Assembly: GCA_019636275.1 (NCBI GenBank)
Contig: JAHBXY010000001.1
Coordinates: forward strand, 1-64,000
Length of the DNA stretch: 64,000 nt
Direction of reading: 5' to 3'
Origin: Planctomycetota bacterium
Lineage (GTDB): Bacteria > Planctomycetota > J058
Every line of letters begins with the position of its first letter. Positions within the stretch are counted from its first letter, which is position 1. The position numbers were made by a program, and so were the translations under genes. Positions 39,395 to 47,517 of the stretch are shown here, one piece after another. The notes beneath the pieces were generated by a model, which saw only the letters and a list, made by a program, of their open reading frames with translations, searched no databases and was not told the origin of the DNA.

Positions 39395-40098
39395 AGGGCC
39401 TCGAGGACCTCGTCGAGGAGCTGGCCGGCGGTCTCGCGGTCGTCGTCGTCGCGGCAGAGGACGTCGACCAGGTCCTCACCCTCGGGCAGCCGGTTGACCA
39501 GCCGGGTGAGGATCTGCCGCAGGTCCTCGGCCGAGCGGTCCTCCTCGACCTCGTCGACCGCCGCGGCGACGTCGCCGGCGTCCGCGTCGTCGTCGAGCTC
39601 GACGCGCCCGCGCCGGGCCCGCTCCCGAGGCGGCGCCGGCGGGTTGAGCACCGTCTCCACGCGCTCGAGCGACTCGACCAGCTCCTCGAGCCCGAAGGCG
39701 AAGCCGCCGCCCGGGACCTCCTGGACGAGCTTGAGCATGAGCTCGGGCTCCTGGCCCTCGGCGAGGAGGACGACGACCGGCTTGCCCGCGCCGACCGCCC
39801 AGCCGGCCTCCAGGTGCGCCGAGCGGCCGCAGGGCTGCACGAGCACGAAGGCCTCCGCCCACTGCATGGCCGCCCAGTCCCGGGCGTAGCCGTGGAGCGC
39901 GATCGGGTGGGCGAGCGCTTGGACGTAGGACAGCCGGTCCCAGCTCTGCCACCGCGGGTCGATCTCCGACCAGCGGAAGCCGTCCTCGCCCGGCGCCGGC
40001 GCGCGGAAGTCGTAGACCTCGTGGCCCGCCTGGCGCAGGCGCTCGACCACGCCCGGCTGCAGCTCGTTGCGCCACGAGGAGGCGACGTAGAGCCTCAC
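39391..40098 (-). CDS. Nucleoside 2-deoxyribosyltransferase-like protein with acidic C-terminal extension
   Basis: 235 residues. The N-terminal 140 residues follow the Rossmann-like deoxyribosyltransferase pattern (YVASSWRNELQPGVVERL, EVYDFRAP, WAEAFVLVQPCGRSAHLEAGWAVGAGKPVVVL, including the conserved SAHLEAG). A low-complexity acidic stretch (DDDADAGDVAAAVDEVEED) precedes the C-terminus. The classical enzymes exchange bases on deoxynucleosides; phage versions may alter nucleotide pools or signal molecules. Substrate unknown. GTG 40098 overlaps the preceding stop. Confidence 0.6.
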   Translation of the reverse strand: MRLYVASSWRNELQPGVVERLRQAGHEVYDFRAPAPGEDGFRWSEIDPRWQSWDRLSYVQALAHPIALHGYARDWAAMQWAEAFVLVQPCGRSAHLEAGWAVGAGKPVVVLLAEGQEPELMLKLVQEVPGGGFAFGLEELVESLERVETVLNPPAPPRERARRGRVELDDDADAGDVAAAVDEVEEDRSAEDLRQILTRLVNRLPEGEDLVDVLCRDDDDRETAGQLLDEVLEAL

Positions 40099-40373
40099 CG
40101 GGCACCTCCGTTCCGGTTGCGGCGCCGCGCACGGGCGGGGTCGAACTGAGCGGACTTCGGGACGTAGCCGCACGGCCCGACGGGGTAGCGCTTCCCGTCG
40201 GCCGCGATGAACGCGCGGGCCTGGAGCAGCTCGGCGCGCTGCGCGGCGTAGGGGTCGGCGAAGGCGCGCGCGAAGCGAGCGGCCGCCTTCGGGGTCTGCG
40301 CGAGCGCCTCGACGGCTGCGTCATTGGCGCTGGCGACGAGGGCCGCCAGCGCGCCGATCATGCGCCTGATCAC
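40095..40373 (-). CDS. Small basic hypothetical protein
   Basis: 92 residues. A hydrophobic-helical N-terminus (MIRRMIGALAALVASAND) is followed by a basic tail (RARRRNRNGGAR). Start and stop overlap neighbours by four bases. Could associate with the membrane or DNA. No family. Confidence 0.5.
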   Translation of the reverse strand: MIRRMIGALAALVASANDAAVEALAQTPKAAARFARAFADPYAAQRAELLQARAFIAADGKRYPVGPCGYVPKSAQFDPARARRRNRNGGAR

Positions 40374-41542
40374 GCCGCCTCGCTCTCGTCGGCGGCGGGG
40401 GCGCCGTGGCCCTCGTCCTCGACCATGCGCGGGTCGTTGAGGATCGCGCGGCGCAGCGCCAGGGCCTGGTCGATCTCGGCCTGCTCGGTGATCGGCTGCG
40501 GCCGGCCGAACACGGGCACGTAGTAGACGACCTTGCCCTTCTCGGCGATCCGCTTCAGCGTGAGCGAGACCGTGAACGCGGCGAGGGGCGCGAGGCCGGC
40601 GGCCGCGTTCGAGCCGTAGAGCGGGTGCTTGCGCGTGGCGAGCGAGAAGAGGGACAGCGCGTTCTTGAACGGCTTGATCCCGGTGCTCCGGATCCGCCAG
40701 AAGGCGGGCATGCCCGTGTCGAGGTCGATCACGAGGAGCCGGTAGAGCTCGCCGCACTCGGGCTTCTCGCGCTTGCCGCCGATCGTCGTCCACTGGCTGT
40801 GCGGGCACTCGGCGCACGTCGGCTTGATCACGCCGTAGCCCAGGTCGACGGGCGCGACGCGATCGAACGACCGGCACACGACGCTGCGGTCGGCCGGGAC
40901 CTTCACGCCGTAGTCGCGCTCGACGCGCGCGCGCAGCTCCTGCTCCTCGCGCGGCTTCTCGTAGGGCAGGAGCCACTCCCGCCACTTCTGCACGTCGAGG
41001 ATCTGGACCAGGCGGCCCTTCGACGCGCCCTCGGGCGAGCTGGAGAGCATCCAGTTGCCCTCCTCGACCTGCGCGCCGTCGACTTCCGCCGTCTTGTGCA
41101 CGATCAGGAGCTGCGGGATCGTCACGTCGGACTGGTCGAGGACCTCCATGCCCTCGGGCGCCGCCGCGTGGTGGGTCGACGGCAGGTGCTGCTCGCGCGT
41201 CGCCGGCAGCGCCGGGGCGGGCGAGGGCGCGTGCTGCGCCGCCGGCGGCACGGCGACGGCCTGCGCGACGACCGGCGCCGGCGCGGGGGCCGGGGTGGCA
41301 CCGGGGAGCGTGCGCGGCGGGGGCAGGTTCAGCCCCGCGCCGCGCGGCGGGCTGACCGGCGCGGGCGCGGGGGTGGCCGGCGCGGGGCTGGTCGCGGCGG
41401 CGGGCGCCGCGCCGGCGAAGGCCGGGTGCCCCTCGGCGCGGAGAGCCTCGCCGATCTCGGCCGAGGTCTTCCCGGCGAGGTCCTCGCGCTGCTCCTTCGC
41501 GTCGAGGATCGCGTTCAGTTGCTGTTCGGTGAATGCGTTCAT
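40370..41542 (-). CDS. Cysteine-containing DNA-metabolism protein, possible single-strand DNA-binding role
   Basis: 390 residues from ATG 41542. N-terminal MNAFTEQQLNAILDAKEQREDL, then a long Ala/Pro linker (residues 45-125), then a globular domain (DVTIPQLLIVHKTAEVDG, GRLVQILDVQKWREW, a CAECPHSQW ... CGELYRLLVIDL cysteine block and FWRIRSTGIKPFKNAL). The cysteine block and neighbouring strands resemble phage proteins encoded beside RecB-type nucleases, sometimes interpreted as single-strand binding or annealing partners. Not proven. Confidence 0.5.
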   Translation of the reverse strand: MNAFTEQQLNAILDAKEQREDLAGKTSAEIGEALRAEGHPAFAGAAPAAATSPAPATPAPAPVSPPRGAGLNLPPPRTLPGATPAPAPAPVVAQAVAVPPAAQHAPSPAPALPATREQHLPSTHHAAAPEGMEVLDQSDVTIPQLLIVHKTAEVDGAQVEEGNWMLSSSPEGASKGRLVQILDVQKWREWLLPYEKPREEQELRARVERDYGVKVPADRSVVCRSFDRVAPVDLGYGVIKPTCAECPHSQWTTIGGKREKPECGELYRLLVIDLDTGMPAFWRIRSTGIKPFKNALSLFSLATRKHPLYGSNAAAGLAPLAAFTVSLTLKRIAEKGKVVYYVPVFGRPQPITEQAEIDQALALRRAILNDPRMVEDEGHGAPAADESEAA

Positions 41543-41688
41543 TGGCTTCGTCTCTTCTCCTGGTTGCAGATGTGGAACTTGAGGCAGTCGGCGCAGCGGT
41601 ACACCCGCAGGCGCCACGAGGCGGAGCGGTGCGCGAGGCGGGCGGCGCGCACCGAGGTGTAGGCGCGCTTGCGACAGCGCTCAGGCAC
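41539..41688 (-). CDS. Small zinc-ribbon protein
   Basis: 49 residues from GTG 41688, start VPERCRKRAYTSVRAARLAH, ending in a ribbon YRCADCLKFHIC. This kind of basic peptide with a terminal Cys/His knuckle is common in GC-rich phages, and likely binds zinc and nucleic acid. It overlaps both neighbours by a few bases. Confidence 0.55.
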   Translation of the reverse strand: MPERCRKRAYTSVRAARLAHRSASWRLRVYRCADCLKFHICNQEKRRSQ

Positions 41689-42022
41689 GGCCCGCCTGCC
41701 GGGCGCGGCGACGGCTCGCGCGCATGGACGCCGCCGCCCGTGCGTTGTGCCCCTCGACACAGACAGGGCAGAGCCCGCGCGCGTTGTTGCGGCGCTTGAG
41801 CGCGCGCTCGAGGTGCCGGTCGGCGTCCGGCCAGGTGCGCACGAGCGAGACCCCGACGCCGCGCTCGAGCGCGACCGCCACGAGGCGCGCGCCCTTGCCC
41901 GCGAGGTGGGCGTTCACGCGGTCGTGGACGTCGACCGCCCAGCCCAGGTAGTGCTGGGCATGCTCGACCAGCGAGTCGAAGTGGAGCAGGTAGACGGTGC
42001 CGATCGTGGAGTCGCGGCTCAT
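41681..42022 (-). CDS. GIY-YIG family endonuclease domain protein
   Basis: 113 residues. The N-terminal strand GTVYLLHF, then HYLGWAVDVHDRVNAHLAGKGARLV, matches a compact GIY-YIG domain (VYLL for GIY, HYLG for YIG), followed by a WPDADRHLERALKRR helix and a C-terminal CPVC. The catalytic Arg is in the DRVNAH-like helix position; the Glu (DRHLERALK) is plausible. It may be a homing-like or branched-DNA nuclease. The ATG overlaps the previous stop. Confidence 0.65.
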   Translation of the reverse strand: MSRDSTIGTVYLLHFDSLVEHAQHYLGWAVDVHDRVNAHLAGKGARLVAVALERGVGVSLVRTWPDADRHLERALKRRNNARGLCPVCVEGHNARAAASMRASRRRARQAGRA

Positions 42023-42390
42023 GCGTGGGCCTCGCGGAGGCGGTGCTCGGCCCACGCCGCGGTGAAGAGCCGGTTCCGCTCGACCGGTCGCCCCTTCGGG
42101 TCCTTCACCCGGACGACGGCGGCGATCGCGTCCCAGCGCTCGGCCGGCGCGGCCAGCTCGAGCACCAGGCGCGCGCCGGCGGGCATGCGGCCCTTCTTCA
42201 TGCCGATCCTGGCGTTGCCTGGCATGTGGAAGTGGTCCGTGCGGAAGTGCTCCCGCACGTAGGCCGTGACGCCGTCGACTCGGATCTCGGTGAGCTGGCC
42301 CCAGAGCCCCCCGTGCGGGTTGTTGGCGCCGCCGTGGTGCATGGGCCAGTCGCAGGACCTGACGATCTCGAGGCGCTCCCTACTCGCCAT
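42019..42390 (-). CDS. Hypothetical early protein
   Basis: 123 residues with a compact beta core (GGLWGQLTEIRVDGVTAYVREHF, ARLVLELAAPAERWD) and a basic end. ATG 42390; overlaps the nuclease stop by about 11 bases. No domain recognised. Confidence 0.5.
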   Translation of the reverse strand: MASRERLEIVRSCDWPMHHGGANNPHGGLWGQLTEIRVDGVTAYVREHFRTDHFHMPGNARIGMKKGRMPAGARLVLELAAPAERWDAIAAVVRVKDPKGRPVERNRLFTAAWAEHRLREAHA

Positions 42391-43447
42391 CGCCGCCCCC
42401 CTGCGCGCAGCGCGAGCGGTAGGGGCACGTCCGGCAGCTGCCGCGCACGGCGCCGGCGGCCGGCCAGAGCCCGAGGCGCGCGCCGTCGATCGCGTCGGCG
42501 ATCGATCGCGCCACGAGGTCCTCCTGGATCCGGCACTCGTGGAACAGCGGCCCCTTCGGCCGGTTCGTCGCCTCGACCCACGCCGGGTTCTCGCGCTCGA
42601 AGCGCTTCGGGATCGCCTCGCCCGACGCGTCCTTCGGGCGCTTGCGGCACTGCTCGAGCGCCTTCGTGTCCCCGGGCGCGATCCCCACCGCCGCGGCGTA
42701 GGCCGGGTTGAACTCCTCGAGCGTGCGCGGGATCCCCTCGCCCGACGCGTCCTTCGGGCGCTTCGGCCGCTCGAGGTCGCGCAGGGCGGCGAGGAAGGTC
42801 CGCACCGGGCCGTCGAGCACGGAGCGGTAGACGGCGAGCTGCACGTTGAGCGCGCGCGACGCGCCGTCGAGCGGCACCTCGGTGCCCGTCTTCCAGTCGA
42901 CGACGATCACGTCGCCCGGGCTGAGGCTCGCCCGGTCGCGGCCGGACGAGCCGAAGGCGGGCACGAACTCGCGCGCCACGCCCCACGCGTCGATCGTCCC
43001 GGTGAAGCGGCGCCCGTGCGCGTCCGTGAACTCGAACTCCTCCTCGACGCCGCGCCAGTCGATCGCCCGCACGCGCGGGTCGTCCCGCAGCGCGATCACC
43101 AGGTCGAGCTGCTCGCCCGTGAGGCGCTCGATCGCGCTCGCCATGCGAGCGGGATCCGTCATCGCGCCCCGCTCCTGCTCCTCGATCAGCGCCTCGGTGA
43201 AGGCCTCCTCGAGCACCTCCGCGATCGCCTCGCGGGAGGGGACGTCGCCCACGGTGAGCCCGTTGAGGCACTCGGCGATCCCGGCGTGCAGGGCGGTGCC
43301 GGCGATCGACGCGTAGCCGTCGAGGGCGTAGTCGGCCGGCGCCTGGAGCACGTGCTGCAGGAACACGCGCCGCGGGCACTCGAGGTAGTCGGCGACGATC
43401 GACTGCCGCCAGGTGAAGTCGGCGGGGAGCTCGAGCGCGGGCGTCAC
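42380..43447 (-). CDS. Cas4/RecB-type PD-(D/E)XK nuclease with C-terminal Fe-S cysteines
   Basis: 355 residues from GTG 43447. Catalytic motifs: GTALHAG (His), FTGTIDAW (Asp) and VVDWKTGT (Asp/Lys), with YLECPRR and a C-terminal CRTCPYRSRC (spacing C-x2-C-x5-C) that fits a 4Fe-4S cluster as in Cas4/AddB nucleases. Phage enzymes of this family make 3' single strands for recombination. A 40-residue block, RPKDASGE...NPAY/NPAW, is repeated in tandem between catalytic and Fe-S parts (DNA 42611-42643 and 42731-42763), an unusual internal duplication. Confidence 0.8.
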   Translation of the reverse strand: MTPALELPADFTWRQSIVADYLECPRRVFLQHVLQAPADYALDGYASIAGTALHAGIAECLNGLTVGDVPSREAIAEVLEEAFTEALIEEQERGAMTDPARMASAIERLTGEQLDLVIALRDDPRVRAIDWRGVEEEFEFTDAHGRRFTGTIDAWGVAREFVPAFGSSGRDRASLSPGDVIVVDWKTGTEVPLDGASRALNVQLAVYRSVLDGPVRTFLAALRDLERPKRPKDASGEGIPRTLEEFNPAYAAAVGIAPGDTKALEQCRKRPKDASGEAIPKRFERENPAWVEATNRPKGPLFHECRIQEDLVARSIADAIDGARLGLWPAAGAVRGSCRTCPYRSRCAQGGGDGE

Positions 43448-43656
43448 GACATGCCTCCGATCGGGAGCGTGGGGAGGTGGGCGCGGGGCGGGCAGGCCAG
43501 GGCCAGGCGCCGGCCGCGCAGGCGGCGCGCGATCTCGGCGGCGTCGTCGAGGGCGAGGCCGCTCGCGCCGCTGGACCGGGCGTAGTCGTCGAGTGGGCAC
43601 GAGGCGCCCGGGCACGAGCACGGGCGCGAGTCGATCGGGCAGGCGGGGCGGCTCAC
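43444..43656 (-). CDS. Small cysteine-rich protein
   Basis: 70 residues, start MSRPACPIDSRPCSCPGASC: four cysteines in the first 20 residues, then a helix (DDAAEIARRLRGRRLALAC). Likely zinc binder. Overlaps neighbours by four bases. Unrecognised. Confidence 0.5.
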   Translation of the reverse strand: MSRPACPIDSRPCSCPGASCPLDDYARSSGASGLALDDAAEIARRLRGRRLALACPPRAHLPTLPIGGMS

Positions 43657-43901
43657 GGGCGCACGTCCCAGTGGCCGTCCATGACGGCCGCCAGGGCCAC
43701 ATCGAGCGGGACGTCGGTCTCGAGGTAGTCGGCCGGCGGGACGTCGACCGTGCGGAAGTAGACGGCGTCCCCGACGATCGCGTACACCGCGCAGTAGCAG
43801 CGAAGCGCGCGGTTGTAGAAGCGCACGCCAGCCCGCAGGACGACGTCACGACGCCTGTCCGGCGTGGGCTCCGGCGCGGGGGCAGCCACGGCGGCCGTCA
43901 C
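43653..43901 (-). CDS. Small beta-rich hypothetical protein
   Basis: 82 residues from GTG 43901, preceded by the overlapping TGA of the DUF3102-like gene. It contains VVLRAGVRFYNRALRCYCAVYAIVGDAVYF, a compact alternating pattern. No known family. Confidence 0.45.
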   Translation of the reverse strand: MTAAVAAPAPEPTPDRRRDVVLRAGVRFYNRALRCYCAVYAIVGDAVYFRTVDVPPADYLETDVPLDVALAAVMDGHWDVRP

Positions 43902-45238
43902 GACGCCCTCCCGGCCGCGGCCCCGGCGCGCTCGTCCCGGATCGCGACGGAGCGCCGCGCAGCCTCCTCGAGCACGACCAGGGCGTCGGCGACGCGCTGC
44001 TCGGCCGTGCGGAGCAGCCGGCGCGTCTCGCCCGAGACGTGCTGCCGGTGCTGGAGCTTGAACGCGAGCTGCTCGTGAACGCCCTTGAGCAAGCACAGGC
44101 TGTGCTGCTCGTGCGTGACGAGCGCGCGCTGCGCGGGGAGCGCGAGCGCCGCGGCGCGCTCGAAGACGATCTGCCCGATCGCGTGCGTGTCGCACGGGTC
44201 CCGCTCGAGCGCGGCGCGCGCCAGCTCGACCGGGTCGGGGTCGACGTAGTCGTCGGACGGGCCGTCGTCGTCGTCGGGCCCGAGGTCGTTGGTCGGGTTC
44301 GTCGGGCAGTCGACGTAGTCGTGCGCCTGCCCGCACGCCTCGCACTCGAGGGGCTCGTCGGCGGGGTGGCAGGTGTCGTCGGCGCGCCGCTCGGGCGCCG
44401 CCGCGACTCGTTGGACGAGGTCCGGGAACTCCCGGGCGAGCTCCTCCTGCTCCGCCTGCGACGGCACCCGGCAGACGGACAAGCCGGCGGCGAGGAGTTC
44501 GGCCGCTCGCCTGTGGTCCGGCCAGTCGACCCAGTGGCACTCGAGCATGTAGGCGCTACCCGCCGCCGGCTTGTCCGACGGGCACCCCGCGCACCGGTAG
44601 TCGGGCGCGAAGCGCTCCTCGAGCTCGAAGCGGCGCTCGTCGCCCTGGTCGTCGTCGAGCTCGTCGCGACCCCGCACCGCGGGCAGCTGCGGCCCTGCAG
44701 GCGGAGGCGACGCCACGGGCGCGGGGGGCACGGCCGGCGGGATGACGGTGAACTCGGCGTCGGTGACGTCGGCGACGCCGGTTTCACTTACAGGGAAAGC
44801 GGTCACGCGTGACCGGTCGCGGTTGTTGCTTTCCTGCGGCTTACGTGCAGGACTTTCAGACTTACGACTCCCGTCGACCGGCTTGCCGAGGTCGGCCAGC
44901 GCGCCACGGATCGACTTCGCCCCGAGGTGCTGGATGCGCGCGGGGTCCGAGCCGCATGCCTCGGCGAGCTCGGTGCAGCGGTCCGCGTGGCGGCGGCTGT
45001 AGTGCCACTCGTCGGCCAGCCAGGCGTACCAGCCTGCGCCGCTCTGTTCGCACCTCGAACGCGCCTCAAGCAGGAAGATGCCGGCGCGGCAGGCGTGGTA
45101 GAGCGCGCGATTCTCGGCCTCGCGAGCCTCGGCGTTCGCGTGTCGCGCGAGCTGGTCGAGCGAGAGCGAGTCGAGCCGCGCGAGCGCGGCCTCGCCGTCC
45201 GCCGTCTTGCGGCGGGCGACCTCGTTCTTCCTGGCCAT
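43898..45238 (-). CDS. DUF3102-like N-terminal protein with central zinc-binding cysteines
   Basis: 446 residues. Residues 25-105 are helical in the DUF3102 manner (LARHANAEAREAENRALYHACRAG, then GAGWYAWLADEWHYSRRHADRC), a region found on plasmid or phage partition and replication proteins. The middle has acidic, Pro-rich stretches and scattered cysteines (CAGCPSDK, CEACGQAHDYVDC), suggesting zinc binding. The C-terminus is helical. Being the second gene of the early operon it could be a replication or regulatory factor. Family assignment is tentative. Confidence 0.55.
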   Translation of the reverse strand: MARKNEVARRKTADGEAALARLDSLSLDQLARHANAEAREAENRALYHACRAGIFLLEARSRCEQSGAGWYAWLADEWHYSRRHADRCTELAEACGSDPARIQHLGAKSIRGALADLGKPVDGSRKSESPARKPQESNNRDRSRVTAFPVSETGVADVTDAEFTVIPPAVPPAPVASPPPAGPQLPAVRGRDELDDDQGDERRFELEERFAPDYRCAGCPSDKPAAGSAYMLECHWVDWPDHRRAAELLAAGLSVCRVPSQAEQEELAREFPDLVQRVAAAPERRADDTCHPADEPLECEACGQAHDYVDCPTNPTNDLGPDDDDGPSDDYVDPDPVELARAALERDPCDTHAIGQIVFERAAALALPAQRALVTHEQHSLCLLKGVHEQLAFKLQHRQHVSGETRRLLRTAEQRVADALVVLEEAARRSVAIRDERAGAAAGRAS

Positions 45239-45241
45239 CGG

Positions 45242-45532
45242 CTACTCGGCCTCGACCTGCCGAGCCTGCTGCCGCTCGCGCCGCGGCGCGGAGTCGACGC
45301 CCTCGACCGCCTTGCCCCGGTCCCAGAGCCAGGCGAGGTAGGCCCGCACGGTGGCGGGCTCGCAGCACGCCTTCCGCGAGCCGGGGACCTGCCTCATGGC
45401 GTCCCCGTAGAGCGGGCAGGCGGGCTGCAGACGGTGCTTCTTCACCGTCGCGACCCCGAGGCCTGCCTTGTGCGCGATCTTCTCGAAGTCGTAGAGCTCG
45501 AGGTCGTCGACCTCGGGCAACGTCACCCGCAC
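45242..45532 (-). CDS. Helix-turn-helix early regulator
   Basis: 96 residues. After MRVTLPEVDDLELYDFEKIA comes HKAGLGVATVKKHRLQPACP, a helix-turn-helix of phage or plasmid type, and a helix (VRAYLAWLWDRGKAV). GTG 45532 is preceded by GGAGGTGA. As first gene of the leftward early operon, it could activate replication genes or counter the repressor. MerR-like or Cro-like assignment cannot be settled. Confidence 0.6.
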   Translation of the reverse strand: MRVTLPEVDDLELYDFEKIAHKAGLGVATVKKHRLQPACPLYGDAMRQVPGSRKACCEPATVRAYLAWLWDRGKAVEGVDSAPRRERQQARQVEAE

Positions 45533-46019
45533 GTGTCACCTCCGACAGCGGAGGCTTGCGGTCGTGCGAGCGACGGCGTACCGTCGATCTCGCATCGCCG
45601 GTTACCTCCGACGCTGCACGGGCTCCACCGGGTCGTCTTGCCGCCAAGCTGTGGCGACCCCTGGGGCCCGTTCTCATTGGTTCGGCCCGTCAGCGAACAG
45701 CCGCTCACGCGCCAGCGAGGCCCTACTCTACTCAGCGCCTCTGACAGATCGGCCGGGCCGCGTTCGGGTCACGTTAGGTCCATGCGCTGACAGTCAGCGA
45801 ATGTCCACTGAACAGTTACGGCCCGTCGGTGTCCTGGCCAGGGCTTGCGCCGCTCCTCCCCTGGTTCTCCACCGACTCTCCCCCTGCCGAGGCGAACGGC
45901 ACTCTATCCGATTGCTCTGACATGTCGGAACTGCTACCCTGGCGGAGACATGGGAGATTCTTCTTACTGTGATATCACGTTGCGACTTGTCTCCCCCGTC
46001 GGCGACCATGGGCAGTGCC
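45533..46019. promoter_or_regulatory. Early control region with repressor operator and divergent promoters
   Basis: About 490 bp without a gene, between the leftward early operon and the rightward 46020 gene. It holds the perfect palindrome GCTGACAGTCAGC (45786-45798), sharing CTGACAGTCA with the repressor promoter, plus GTGATATCAC (45969-45978) and repeated CTCTGACA elements (around 45750 and 45918). A possible rightward promoter is TTGCTC ... TACCCT near 45920-45950; leftward start signals are not clear. Repressor binding here would silence early genes. Confidence 0.5.
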
Positions 46020-46262
46020 ATGGCGAAGAGCGAGACGGGCAAGAAGGTCAGCTTCTTCTTCGAGACCCCTGCCGAGCAGGAGGCGTTCGAAGCTGTCCTC
46101 GATCTGTTCCCCGGGGCGAACGCGACGTTCTTGCACCGGGTCGCCATGCGGCAGGGCCTGCTCTTGATCGCCGCCGACACGACGCGGGCGAAGATCGGCC
46201 CGCTCACGCCTCAGGACGTCGAGCAGGCGAAGAAGAGCCCGGGCCGGAAGCGCAGCAGCTAG
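46020..46262 (+). CDS. Small rightward regulator candidate beside the integrase
   Basis: 80 residues from ATG 46020 (ATG 46008 is possible). MAKSETGKKVSFFFETPAEQEAFEAVLDLF then an alpha-helix (FLHRVAMRQGLLLIAA) suggests a ribbon-helix-helix-like DNA-binding fold: strand KKVSFFFE, then two helices. The stop overlaps the convergent integrase stop. It could control integrase expression or early promoters. Family assignment is inference. Confidence 0.5.
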   Translation: MAKSETGKKVSFFFETPAEQEAFEAVLDLFPGANATFLHRVAMRQGLLLIAADTTRAKIGPLTPQDVEQAKKSPGRKRSS

Positions 46263-47395
46263 CCGCGCAGGCGAGCGATCAGGGCCGCGAGGGGCAGCTC
46301 GATCTCCATGGCGGCCTCGAGCGTGCGCGCCGTCGCCGGGATCCCGCGCAGCACGCCGAGGTAGTGGCGCTCGGCGATCTGCACCGAGTGGCCGAGCTGG
46401 CGCGCGGTGAGGTAGGCGCTCGATGCGCCCCAGACCCCGGGCGCGCACGTGAGGAACGTCCCGCACGTGCTGCGGAGGTGCTTCCACGTCCAGGGCAGCA
46501 CGCGGTTCGCGAGCTTGAGCTCCCAGGTCGTGTTCCGGTTGAGCGCCTTCGCTCCGCCGAACACGAAGGGGCCGCGCCGGGGCAGGGCGCGCAGGAGCTC
46601 GCACAGGGCGGGAGAGACGGCGAGGTCGATCGTGCGAGGCCGGCGCGTCTTCGTCGCCTCGGGCGGCAGGTGGATCGCCCCGGCCGGCGCGGCGTCGAGC
46701 GCCAGCCAGTCCCAGCGGAGCGCCTCGAGCTCGCCGATCCGGCACCCGCTCAGGAGGGCCGCCGCGACCAGCTCACCGCCGCGCCGCTCGGCCGCCGCGA
46801 TGACGAGCTCCTGGAGCTCGGGGACGCGGAGCACCACGGGCACGGAGGGGCGGCGCTCGGGCTTGGCGCAGGCATCGGCGATCTCGTCGCTCGTGACCTG
46901 CGGCAGGAAGCGGTGGCGCCGGAGCCACTCCAGCCCCGCCTGGAGCCGGGCGAGGTGGTTGCCCTTCGTCGTGGCGCCCTGCCCGGCCTCCCGGATCACG
47001 GCTGCGCGGTAGCCCATGAGGTCGGCGCCGGTCACCTCGCTCGTCGCGCGTCGGCCGTGGTAGCGGAGCCACTCGACGCAGCTCGAGAGCGCCTCGCGGT
47101 AGCGGCGGATCGTCGAGGCCCGCAGGTCGCGCCCCCGGCAGTCGGCGAGGAACACCTCGACCGCGTCCTCGAGCGAGCTCCGGCCGGCCGCGCCCGGCGA
47201 TCGAAGCAGTCGCCGCGCGCCGCGCACCTCGCCGGCCTTGGCCAGGCGCCAGCGCTCGCGCTCGGGCGCGGAGTCGATCCCGTGCGCAGCGAGGGCGAGC
47301 TGGCGGCGCCGGCCGGTCGCGGGGTCGTTCCAGCGGCCCACCCACTCGCCGTCGATCTGGAGAAGCCAGGCGCCCCGCTCGCGCTTCGTCTTCAT
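46259..47395 (-). CDS. int: Tyrosine-type site-specific integrase
   Basis: 378 residues with an N-terminal arm-binding region (GEWVGRWNDPATGRRRQL), a SAM-like core-binding domain and a C-terminal catalytic domain. All catalytic residues are visible: Arg in LLSGCRIGELEALRW, Lys in TKTRRPRTID, HLRST in WTWKHLRSTCGT, LGH in ARQLGHSVQ, and the nucleophilic Tyr in AERHYLG. It joins attP to the hydroxylase gene's attB. The ATG start is 123 bp from attR, the usual proximity. Confidence 0.9.
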   Translation of the reverse strand: MKTKRERGAWLLQIDGEWVGRWNDPATGRRRQLALAAHGIDSAPERERWRLAKAGEVRGARRLLRSPGAAGRSSLEDAVEVFLADCRGRDLRASTIRRYREALSSCVEWLRYHGRRATSEVTGADLMGYRAAVIREAGQGATTKGNHLARLQAGLEWLRRHRFLPQVTSDEIADACAKPERRPSVPVVLRVPELQELVIAAAERRGGELVAAALLSGCRIGELEALRWDWLALDAAPAGAIHLPPEATKTRRPRTIDLAVSPALCELLRALPRRGPFVFGGAKALNRNTTWELKLANRVLPWTWKHLRSTCGTFLTCAPGVWGASSAYLTARQLGHSVQIAERHYLGVLRGIPATARTLEAAMEIELPLAALIARLRG

Positions 47396-47398
47396 CGC

Positions 47399-47430
47399 TC
47401 ACCCGCTGGCGGTCACCCACCCGGTCACCC
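47399..47430 (+). promoter_or_regulatory. Candidate integrase arm sites beside attR
   Basis: TCACCC occurs at 47399-47404, 47413-47418 and 47425-47430, immediately upstream of the integrase gene and 90-120 bp from the core. Similar TCACCC sites lie on the other arm at 2277-2282 and 2289-2294, all in the same orientation. Int arm sites are the natural reading; the integrase promoter could also overlap. Confidence 0.4.
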
Positions 47431-47517
47431 GGTCCGGGTCGCAACTCGTCAGCAGCGTGGTATCAGACGGCCCGGACACGAGGAGGCGTGATAATGACTT
47501 GTGTTATGCTAGGGGAT

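Noticed and set aside
41553..41566. Near copy of the AACCAGG(A)GA unit upstream of the 41542 gene
   Set aside because: Only a single, partly mismatched site that overlaps the ribosome-site region; could be chance.
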